64,000 nt of DNA from Acanthornis magna (Eukaryota > Chordata > Aves > Passeriformes > Acanthizidae): positions 26,814 to 90,813 of the forward strand of contig JAWUZG010001067.1 in assembly GCA_036785705.1 (NCBI GenBank). The letters run 5' to 3'. The notes beneath the pieces are model-generated. The model was given only the letters and a program-made list of their open reading frames with translations. It was not told the DNA's origin and did no database searches. Shown piece after piece: positions 22,109 to 34,100 of this stretch. Both the position numbers and the translations under genes were made by a program. How positions within the stretch are numbered: position 1 is the first letter of the stretch; each line of letters starts with the position of its first letter.

Positions 22109-25100
22109 CTGCGGGAACTGGGCTTACTGGGAGCACTGGGAGGGACTGGGAGGGGATTGGGAGGACTGGGAGGGACTGGGATTAAACTGGGAGGGACTGG
22201 GAGGAAGTGGGAGTGGATTGGAGAGGAATGGGAGGGACTGGGAGGTAATTGGGAGGGACTGGGAGGGAATAGGGAGGGACTGGGGAGGGAATTGGAGGGA
22301 CTGGGAGGGACTGGAAGGGGACTGGGAAGGACTGGTAGGGACTGGGAGAGAATTGAGATAAACTGGGAGAGAGCTGGGAGGGACTGGGAAGGGATTGAGG
22401 GGAACTGGGTGGGACTGGGAGGGACTGGGAGGAGACTGGGAGGCACCGGGAGTTTGGGGGTCCACAAAGTTCCCACCATGACCCAAATCCTCCCCCAAAC
22501 CCCAAATCCTCCCAATGTCCCCAATATTCCCAATGTCCCCAATATTCCCCATGTCCCCAATATCCCAAATGTCCCCAATATCCAAATCCTCCCAATGTCC
22601 CCAATATCCAAATATCCCCAATATCCCAAATATCCCCAATATCCCAAATCCCCTCAACATCCCCAATCCCCCCAAATATCCCCAACTACCTCAACCGCCC
22701 CAAAACCCCAAATCCCCCCCAAACCCTAAATCCTCCTCAAAACCCCAAACACCCCAAAACCTCAAATCCCCCCAAATTCTCCCCAAAACCCCAAATCCCC
22801 CCCAATGTCTCTAATTCACCCAAAACCCCAAACCCCAAATCCCCCAATGTCCCCAACCTCCCAAAAACCCCAAACCCCCCCAAATCCTCCCCAAATCCCC
22901 CGAAAACCCCAAACGCTCTCACCGTTCATCTCCCTCATGGCGCGCACGTAGTCGTTGGGGTCCTTGAAGGACACGAAGCCGTAGCCTTTGGTCTTCCCCG
23001 AGCGCTTGTCCCGAATGACCTTGGCCTTCAGGAAGGACGGGAAGCGCCCGAAGGCGCGGCCCAGGGTCTCGTCGTTGACCTCGTTCCCAGATCGCCGCAG
23101 AAAATGCGGAAATCGTCTGAGATTTGGGGGTGGAAAACGGAGATTTTGGGTCATTTTGTGGTAATGGGGTCACTAGAAAGCTATAGGATCACTATGACCA
23201 TATAAGATTATTATTGGTTATTGGGTCACATAGAAACCCCAAAGGTCACAGCCCAGCCCAGGGTCTCGTCGTTGACCTCGTTCCCCAAGTCCCCGCAGAA
23301 AATGTGGAAATCATCTGAAATTTGGGGTGAAAAACAGCGGTTTTGGGTCATTAGGGAATTATGGGGTCACTACAAAGCTATGGGGTCACTATCACGTCAT
23401 GGGGTCACAGGAAAACCCCAAAGGTCACAGCCCAGCCCAGGGTCTCGTCTCTGACCTCGTTCCCCAAATCACCGCAGAAAATGCGGAAATCGTCTGAGAT
23501 TTGGGGTGGAAAACGGAGATTTTGGGTCATTTTGGGGTTATGGGATCATTACAAAATTATGGGATCATTATGAGTTCATGAAGTCACAGAGACCCCAAAG
23601 GTCACAGCCCAGCCCAGGGTCTCGTCGTTGACCTCGTTCCCCAAATCGCCGCAGAAAATGCGGAAATCGTCTCAGCTTTGGGGTGAAAAACGGAGATTTT
23701 TGGGTCATTGTGGAGTTACGAGATCATTATAAAGTTATAGGATCGCTATGAATTTATGGGGTCACAGGAAAACCCCAAAGGTCACAGCCCAGCCCAGCGT
23801 CTCGTCGTTGACCTCGTTCCCCAGATCCCCGCAGAAAATGCGGAAATCGTCTGAGGTTTGGGGTGGAAAACGGAGATTTTGGGTTATTTTGAGGTTATGG
23901 GGTCAGTATGAGGTCACGGGGTCACATAGAAACCCCAAAGGTCACAGAGACCCCAAAGGTCACAGCCTGGCCCAGGGTCTCGTCGTTGATCTCGTTCCCC
24001 AGATCCCCGCAGAAAATACGGAAATCGTCTGAGATTTGGGGTGAAAAACGGAGATTTTGGGTCAAAAACAGAGATTTGGCTCATTAACAAAGTTATGGGG
24101 TCACTCTGACTTCATGGGGTCACTGTGGGGTCACAGCCTGGCCCAGGGTCTCGTCGCTGACCTCGTTCCCCAAATCGCCACAGAAAATGTGGAAATCGTC
24201 TGAGGTTTGGGGTGAAAAACGGAGATTTTGGGTCAAAAACAGAGATTTTGATTCATTATAAAGTTACGGGGTTAGTATGAGGTCATGGGGTCACACAGAA
24301 ACCCCAAAGGTCACAGCCTGGCCCAGGGTCTTGGCATTGACCTTGTTCCCCAAATTGCCGCAGAAAATGTGGAAATTGTGTCAGGTTTGGGGTGAAAAAT
24401 AGCGATTTTGGGTCATTTTGAGGTTATGGGGTCAGTATGAGGTCATGGCGTCACACAGAAACCCCAAAGGTCACAGAGACCCCAAAGGTCACAGCCCGGC
24501 CCAGCGTCTCGGCGTTGACCTCGTTCCCCAGATCGCCGCAGAAAATGTGGAAATCGTCTGAGATTTGGGGTGAAAAACGGAGATTTTGGGTCAAAAACAG
24601 AGATTTGGCTCATTAACAAAGTTATGGGGTCACTCTGACTTCATGGGGTCACTGTGGGGTCACAGCCTGGCCCAGGGTCTCGTCGCTGACCTCGTTCCCC
24701 AAATCGCCACAGAAAATGCGGAAATCGTCTCAGCTTTGGGGTGAAAAACGGAGATTTTGGGTCATTATGGGGTCATAGACTCATTACAAAGTTATGGGGT
24801 CACACAGAAACCCCAAAGGTCACAGAGACCCCAAAGGTCACAGCCCAGCCCAGGGTCTCGTCGCTGACCTCATTCCCCAAATCGCCGCAGAAAATGCGGA
24901 AATCGTCTGAGATTTGGGGTTAAAAACGGAGATTTTGGGTCATTTTGGGGTTATGGGATCATTTTAAGGTCATAGGGAACTCCTCAGAGTCATTGGGGCA
25001 CCCTAAAAGTCACCCGGAGACCCCAAAATCCCCTCCCAGTCTTTCCCAGTCCATCCCAGTCTGTACCAGTATAAACCAATCAGCTTTTACTCTCTAAAAC

Positions 25101-28100
25101 TTTCATTTTCCCCCCTAAAATCCCCATTTTCCCCCCTAAAATCCTCCTTTTTCCCCCCTAAAATCCCCGTTTTTCACTGTAAAACCGCCGCGTTTTTTCC
25201 TCCCAGTCCCTCCCAGTATAAACCAGTCCGTCCCAGTCCGTACCAGCGTCCCACTCCAGCAGGCTGGGGTCCTCCCAGCTGCTCCCGGCCGCCGTTCGGA
25301 TGCAGCGCTTGAGCCTCTCGCCCCTCCCCTTGCGCTTGTCCTCGGCCGCAGGCTCCGCCCCCACCTGAGGGACAGCTGTCAATCAATCGCATGGCCACGC
25401 CCACACCCTCCCCGGCCACGCCCACCCCTCCCTGACCACGCCCACCCACACCAAACTGAGGCCACGCCTCTTTTCGAATACCCACGCCCCTTTCGGGGGG
25501 ACACCTGTCAATCACTGGGACACGCCCACACCCTCTGGCCACGCCCACACAGCAGGAAACAGCCCCAAACCAAAGCCACGCCCCCTTCCCAAAGCCAGGC
25601 CCTTTCTGATGGACACATGTCAATCACGGGGACACGCCCACCCCCTCTGACCATGCCTACCTCTCTCTGGCCACGCCCCACAGCAGAAAACAACCCCAAA
25701 AGCAAAGCCACGCCCCCTTCCCATAGCCCCGCCCCTTCCTAATGGGCACCTGTCAATCATGGGGACACACCCAACCCCTCAGGCCATGCCCACCCAGCAG
25801 GAAATAGCCCCAAAACCAAAGCCCCACCCCCTTCCTGTAACCACGCCCCTTTCTAATGGACACCTGTCAATCACTGGGACATGCCCACCCCCTCTGACCA
25901 CGCCCACCCACACAAAACGGAGACCACGCCTTTCTACTCTTAGCCACGCCCCTTTCTGAGGGACACCTGTCAATCACAGGGACACGTCCACCCCCTCTGG
26001 CCACTCCCACCTCTCTCTGGCCACGCCCACCCCCTCTGGCCATGTCCACCCCAGCAGGAAACAACCTCAAAATCAAAGCCACACCCCCTTCCCATAGCCA
26101 CGCCCCTTCCTAATGGGCACCTGTCAATCATGGGGACACGCCCACACCATCTGGCCACGCCCACACAGCAGGAAACAGCCCCAAATCCAAAGCCACGCCC
26201 CCTTCCCAAAGCCACGCCCCTTTCTGATGGACATATGTCAATCACGGGGACACGCCCACCCCCTCTGACCACGCCCACCTCTCTCTGGCCACGCCCCACA
26301 GCAGAAAACAACCCCAAATCCAAAGCCCCGCCCCCTTCCCAAAGCCACGCCCCTTTCTGATGGACACATGTCAATCACAGGGACACGCCCACCCCTCTGA
26401 CCACCCCACCTCTCTCTGGCCACGCCCCACAGCAGGAAACAACCCCAAATCCAAAGCCCCGCCCCCTTCCCAAAGCCACGCCCCTTTCTGATGGACACAT
26501 GTCAATCATGGGGAGACACCCACACCCTCTGGCCATGCCCACCCAGCAGGAAATAGCCCCAAAACCAAAGCCCCACCCCCTTCCTGTAACCACGCCCCTT
26601 TCTAATGGACACCTGTCAATCACTGGGACACGCCCACCTCGTTCTGGCCAACCCCACCCACCCCAAAGTGAGGCCACGCCTCCTTTCTCACAGCCACACC
26701 CCTTTCTACTGGCCACCTGTCAATCAATCCTCTGTGGCCACGCCCACCCCCTCTGGCCACACCCACACAGCAGGAAACAGCCCCAAACCAAAGCCCCGCC
26801 CCTTCCAATAGCCACGCCCCTTTCTGAGGAACGCATGTCAATCATGGGACGAGCCCACCCCCTCTGGCCACGCCCACTCAAGCCACACCCCTCCCTTTAG
26901 TCCCACCTACCCTTTAGCCCCTCCCCATAAGCCCCGCCCACCCTAATTTACACAGACCACGCCCCCTTTCCATAGCCCCGCCCCCTTAGCCACACCCACC
27001 TCAGGCACAGGGAAGGGCGGGTCCTGTGGGCGTGGCCTGCGGAGTGGGCGTGGCGCCGGCGCGATGTGGGCGGGGCCGGGGCGTGGCTCCGGAGGGGGTG
27101 TGGCCATGGCGGGGGGCGGGGCCGGGAGGCTCGGACCAATCCGGGGCTCCTCGGGGGGCGGGGCCCGGGGGGGCGGGGCCTCCTCCTGTGGGGGCGGGGT
27201 TAAAGGGGGAGGAGTTAAAGGGGGAGGGGACATTGGGGGGGCCCTGGAGGGGTCACAGGGACACCGAGGGTGGCATTGGGGACATTGGGGACAATTGGGG
27301 ACACTCACGGGTGGCCTCAGGGGCGGGGCCGGGTACACGGTGGGCGTGGCCTGGGTGGCACTGGGGTGGCACTGGGGTGACACTGCGGATACTGGGATGA
27401 TACTGGGGTGACACTGATGGCATTGGGGACAATTGGGGACATTTGGAGACACTTGGGGACATTGGGGACACTCACGGGTGGCCATCGGGGCGGGGCTGGG
27501 TACACGGTGGGCATGGCCTGGGTGGCACTGGGGACACTGGGGACACCGAGGTGACACTGGGGTGACACTGAGGACAATTAGGGACACTGAGGACATTTGG
27601 GGACATTGGGGACACTCACGGATGGCCAACGGGGCGGGGCTGGGTACACAGTGGGCGTGGCCTGGGTGGCACTGGGGTGGCACTGGGGTGACACTGCGGA
27701 TACTGGGATGATACTGGGGTGACACTGATGGCATTGGGGACAATTGGGGACATTTGGAGACACTTGGGGACATTGGGGACACTCACGGGTGGCCATCGGG
27801 GCGGGGCTGGGTACACGGTGGGCATGGCCTGGGTGGCACTGGGGACACTGGTGACACCGAGGTGACACTGGGGTGACACTGAGGACAATTAGGGACACTG
27901 AGGACATTTGGGGACATTGGGGACACTCACGGATGGCCAACGGGGCGGGGCTGGGTACACAGTGGGCGTGGCCTGGGTGGCACTGGGGTGGCACTGGGGT
28001 GACACTGCGGATACTGGGATGATACTGGGGTGACACTGGTGGCATTGGGGACATTTGGGGACATTTGGAGACACTTGGGGACATTGGGGACACTCACGGG

Positions 28101-31100
28101 TGGCCATCGGGGCAGGACTTGGTACACGGTGGGCATGGCCTGGGTGGCACTGGGGACACTGGGGACACCGAGGTAACACTGGGGTGACACTGAGGACAAT
28201 TAGGGACACTGGGGACATTGGGGACATTGGGGACAATCACGGGTGGCCTTCGGGGCGGGGCTGGGTACACGGTGGGCATGGCCTGAGTGACACTGGGGAC
28301 ACTGAGGATACTGGGAAGACACCGGGGTGACACTGGGGTGACACTGAGGACAATTAGGGACATTGGGGACATTTGGGAACACTCAAGGGCAGTCTCTGGG
28401 GCGGGGCTGGGTACACGGTGGGCGTGGCCTGGGTGACACTGGGGACACTGGGGGCACCGAGGTGACACTGGTGACACCGAGGTGACACTGGGGTGACACT
28501 GAGAACAATTAGGGACATTGGGGACACTTGGGGACAATTGGGGACACTCATGGGTGGCCATTGGGGCAGGGCCGGGTACACAGTGGGTGTGGCCTGGGTG
28601 ACGCTGGGGACACTGGGGTGACACTGGGGTGATGCTGAGGACAATTAGGGACATTGAAGACACTTGGGGACACTTGGGGACACTCACAGGTGGCCATCAG
28701 GGTGGGGCTGGGTACACAGTGGGCGTGGCCTGGGTGACACTGGGGTGACACTGCGATGACACTGAGAATACTGGGAGGACACCGAGGTGACACTGAGGAC
28801 AATTAGGGACACTTGGGGACATTGACGACACTTGGGGACAATTGGGGACACTTGGGGACACTCGCGGGCGGTCTGCGGGGCGGGGCTGGGTACACGGTGG
28901 GCGCGGCCTGGGTGACACTGGGGTGACACTGAGGACAATTAGGGACACTGGGGTGGCATTGGGGACATTGAGGACACTTGGGGACATTGGGGACACTCAC
29001 GGGTGGCCTTCGGGGCGGGGCTGGGTACACGGTGGGCGCGGCCTGAGTGACACTGGGTGACACTGGGGTGAGACTGGGGTGACACTGAGGACAATTAGGG
29101 ACACTGGGGTGGCATTGGGGACATTGGGGACACTCACGAGTGGCCGGTGGGGTGGGGCCGGGTACACAGTGGGCGTGGCCTGGGTGACACTGGGGACACT
29201 GAGGTGACACTGAGGACAATTAGCAACACTGGGGACACTTAGGGACACTTGGGGACGCTCACGGGTGGCCTTCGGGGCGGGGCTGGGTACACGGTGGGCG
29301 TGGCCTGGGTGACACTGGGGACACTGGGGACACTGGGGTGACACTGAGGACAATTAGGGACACTGGGGTGGCATTGGGGACATTGAGGACACTTGGGGAC
29401 ATTGGGGACATTCACGGGTGGCCTTCGGGGCGGGGCTGGGTACACGGTGGGCGCGGCCTGAGTGACACTGGGGACACTGGGGTGACACTGAGGACAATTA
29501 GGGACACTTGGAGACATTGGGGACATTGGGGACACTCACGGGTGGCCTTCGGGGCGGGGCTGGGTACACGGTGGGCATGGCCTGGGTGACACTGGGGACA
29601 CTGGGGTGACACTGAGGACAATTAGGGACACTGGGGTGGCATTGGGGACATTGAGGACACTTGGGGACATTGGGGACACTCACGGGTGGCCTTCGGGGCG
29701 GGGCTGGGTACACGGTGGGCGCGGCCTGGATCACGGGCGGCGTTGGTTTCGGGGGTCCCGGGGGTGGCCCTGGGGGTGGCGCTCGAGGTCCTGCGGCCAC
29801 GGGGGGGAGGGGCGGCACCGGGGCCCCTCCCCCACCCGCCTGAGGAGAGATACCGAAGGGTTAAAATCCCAAAAAATTCACCCCCAAAAAATTTAAAAAT
29901 CCTGAAAAAGGTAAAAATTCCCGACCCCAAATTCCTTAAAATCGTGAAATTTTTGCTAAATATCCCAAAAATTACCCAAAATTCAGTCCAAATACACCCA
30001 GAATTCCCCAAAATCCTGAAATTTTTACTCCAGAATTTGCAAATCCTGAAATTCCCACTGAAATTCCCAAAGGTCACCCCAAAAATCCTTAAATTCCCTC
30101 CCAGTCCATCCCAGTCCCTGCCAGTTCCTCCCAATCCCCTCCCAGCCCATCCCAGTTTAATTCCAGTCCCTCCCAGTTTATCCCAGTGCCTCCCAGCTCC
30201 CCCCAATCCCCCCCCAATCCCCTCCAGTCCATCCCAGTCCCCTCCCAGTCCTTCCCAGTTCCCTCCCGATCCCCTCCCACTTTATCCCAATCCCCTCCCA
30301 GTCCCTCCCAGTCCATCCCAATCCCCCCTCCCATTCCCCCTGGTCCCCTCCCAGTCCATCCCAGTTTGTCCCAATCCCCTCCCAGTTTAATCCTAGTCCC
30401 TCCCAGACCCTCCTAGTGTGCCCCAATCCCCTCCCAGTCCATCCCAGTTTGTCCCAATCCCCCCCCAATCCCTCCCAGTCCATCCCAGTCCCTCCCAGTT
30501 CATCCCAGTCGCACTCACCGGGCTGGGTGCTCTCAGGGCGCCCCCCAGCGGCGCCCCCAGGGGGGTGGGGGGAGGTCTCTGCAGAGGGGGCGGGGCCAGC
30601 AGCAGGGGGGGGGCGGGGGGAGCCCCCAGGGGTGGCCCCACCCCCACCATGGCCCCCGGGGGGGGGCGCAGGGCCAGGGGACCACGGGGACCCGCTGGGG
30701 ACACGGGGAGGGGACGCGGGGTCAGGGGGTGGCACCAAGGTGTCCCCAATGTCCCCAACGTGTCCCCAATGTATCCCCAATGTCCCCAATGTGCCCCTAA
30801 CCCACCCAATGTCCCCAATGCGTCCCCAACCCCCAATGTCCCCCCAATGTCCCCAATGTGACCCCAATGTATCCCCAATGTCCCCAATGTGTCCCCAATG
30901 TATCCCCAATGTCCCCAATGTGTCCCCAACCCCCCATGTTCCCAATGTGTCCCCAACTCCCCCAATGCCCCCAATGTGTCCCCCAACCCCCGCTGTCCCT
31001 CCAATGTCCCCAATGTGGCCCCAACCCCCAATGTCCCCAATGTCCCCAACCCCCAATGTCCCCAATGTGTCCCCAACCCCCCAATGTCCCCACAATGTCC

Positions 31101-34100
31101 CCAATGTGTCCCCAACCCCCCAATGTCCCCAATGCTCTCAACCCCCCAATGTCCCCAGCATGTCCCTAAACCCCAATGTCCCCAGTCCTCCCAAGCCCCT
31201 CAATGTCCCCAATGTCCCCAAATGTCCCCAATGTCCCCAACCCCCCCAATGTACTCAATGGCTCCAATGTCCCCACTGTCCTCAACCCTACAATGTCCCC
31301 AATCCTCCCACCCCCCCCCAATGTCCCCAATGTCCTCAATGTTTCCGATGTGTCACCAAACTCTCTATGTCCCCCAATGTCCTCAATAACCCAAATGTCC
31401 TCAACCCCTCCAATGTCCCCAAATGTCCCCAAACCCCCCAATGTCCTCAATGGCCCCAATGTCCCCAATCTTCCCAAGCCCCCAACATCGCCCACTGTCC
31501 CCAACCCCTCAATCCCCCAACGTCCCCCAGTGTCCCCAATCCTCCCAACCCCCCTCAATGTCCCCAATGTCCTCAACCCCCCCAATGTCCCCAACGTGTC
31601 CCCAACCCCCTCAATGTCCCTCAACCCCAACGTCCCCAATGTCACTAATGTTCTCACGGTCCCCAACCCCTCAATCCCCTCAATGTCCCCGGTGTCCCCA
31701 TTGACCCCAAACCCCTCCAATGACCCCCAATGTCCCCACTGTCCCCAAACCCGCAACCCCCACAAAGTCCCCAATGTCCCCAATGTCCCCAACCCCCCCA
31801 ATGTCTCCAATGCCCCAATGTCCCCAAACCCCCACACTGTCCCCAATGTCCCCACTGTCCCCAATCCCTCAATCTCCCCAATGTCCCCGGTCTCCCCAAT
31901 GTCCCAACCCCCCCAATGTCCCCAAGGTCCTCAACCGCCCCAGTGTCCCCAATGTGTCCCCAACCTCCAATGTCCCCAATCCTCCCAACCCCCAATGTCC
32001 CCAACCCTCCCAATGTCCCCAACCCCCTCAATGTCCCCAAACCCCCACACTGTCCCCAATGTCTCCACTGTCCCCAATATCCCCAATGTCTCCTCAATGT
32101 CCCCAATGTCCCAATCCCCCCAATGTCCCCAATGTCCCCCCAATGCCCCCAATGTCCCCAACCCCCCCCAGTGTCCCCAACCCCCCCCAATGTCCCCGCT
32201 GTCCCCAATGTCCCCATACCCGGGCGCTGCAGCACGTGTGGGACGAAGGCCGGCCGAAGGATCGGAGGTCTCTGCGGTGACACTGCGGGGGGAGGGGACA
32301 ATGGGGACACTGGGGACACCGAGGGACACGGGAGGGACGCGGGGGGACAGCGGTGACACCGACCTGGGCCCACGAACGGCACCGGGGGTGTCCCCAAGGG
32401 GGGCACGGTGGCAGCGGCGGCGGCGCGAGCCTCGAGGGACTGCTGGACCTGGGGACAGAGGGGACGTTGGGGACACTTTGGGGACATTGGGGGGACTGGG
32501 GGGGTCGGGGACATTGGGAGGATTGGGGACATTGGGAGGACTGGGGACATTGGGGGGATTGGGGACATTGGGGACGTTGGGGAGATTGGGGACATTGGGG
32601 GGTTGGGGACATTGGCAACATTGGGGACATCGGGGACATTGGGACGTTGGTGACATTGGAAACATTGGGAGGTTGGGGACATTGGAGGGATTGGGGACAC
32701 CGGGGACATTGGGAACATTGGGGACATTGAGGATATTGGGGACACTTTGGGGACATTGGGGCATTGGGGACATTGGAGAATTGGAGGGTCGGGGACACTG
32801 GTGACATTGGGGACACTGGGGACACTGGGGAAATGGGGACATTGGGAATGTTGGTGACATTGGGGAGATTGGGGACGTTGGAGGGATTGGGGACATTGGA
32901 GATATTGGGGACACTTTGGGGACATTGGGGACATTGGAGACATTGGGAAAGTTGGGGACATTGGGGGCTGGACACATTTTGGGGACATTGGGGGGATTGG
33001 GGACATTGGGGACATTTTGGGGACATTACAGGGTTGGAGACATTGGGAAGATTTGGAACATTGGGGGGTTGGGGACATTGAAGACATCAGGGACACTTTG
33101 GGGACATTGGGGAATTGGGGACATTGGAGGGATTGGGGACATTGGAGACATTGGGGACACTTTGGGGACATTGGAGAAATCGGGACATGAGGTGTTCCGG
33201 ACATTGAGGAGTTGGGGACATTGAGGAGTTGGGGACTTCAGGGCACTGGGGACATTGGGGGCTTGAAAGAATTGGGGGGACTGGGGACATTGGAACCATT
33301 GGGGGCCACTTTGGGGGCATTTGGGGACACTTGGGGACATTTGGGGCCATTTGGGGTCATTTGGGGACACTTGGAATCATTTTGAGGATATTTGGGGCCA
33401 TTTGGGGACACTTTAGGGTCATTTAGGGTCACTTTGGGGACACTTGGGGCAATTTGGGGTCACTTGGAGCCATTTGGGGACACTTGGGGACACTTGAGGC
33501 TATTTGGGGACACTTTGGGGCCATTTGGGGTCACTTTGGGGACACTTGGGGACATTCACACCTGCTGGTAGGTGTTGGTGGCGATGATTGAGAACATTTG
33601 GGGACACTTGGGGACACTTGGGGACATTTGGGGTCATTTTGGGTCATTTTTGGGCCATTTGGGGTCACTTTGGGGTCACTTTGAGGACATTTGAGGCCAT
33701 TTGGGGCCATTTGGGGACACTTGGGGCCATTTGGGGACAGTTGGGGCCATTTGGGGACACTTTGGGGCCATTTAGGGTCACTTTGGGGTCATTTGGGGAC
33801 TCTTTGGGGCCACTTGGGGTCATTTGGGGCCACTCGGAGTCACTTCGGGGATATTTGGGGGCATCTGAGGCCATTTGGGGCCATTTGGGGACACTTGGGG
33901 CCATTTGGGGTCATTTGGGGCCATTTGGGGACACTTGGGGATGCTTGGGGACACTCACACCTGCTAGTAGGTGTTGGTGGCGACGATTGGGAACATTTGG
34001 GGACACTTGGGGACATTTGGGGTCACTTTGGGGACACTTGGGGCCATTTGGGGACACTTGGGGACACTTGGGGCCATTTGGAGTCACTTTGGGGTCATTT

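Noticed and set aside
22490..24990. CRISPR-like regular repeats
   Set aside because: Repeats carry exon fragments and splice sites of a eukaryotic gene; no unique spacers or cas genes. The same holds for the other arrays.
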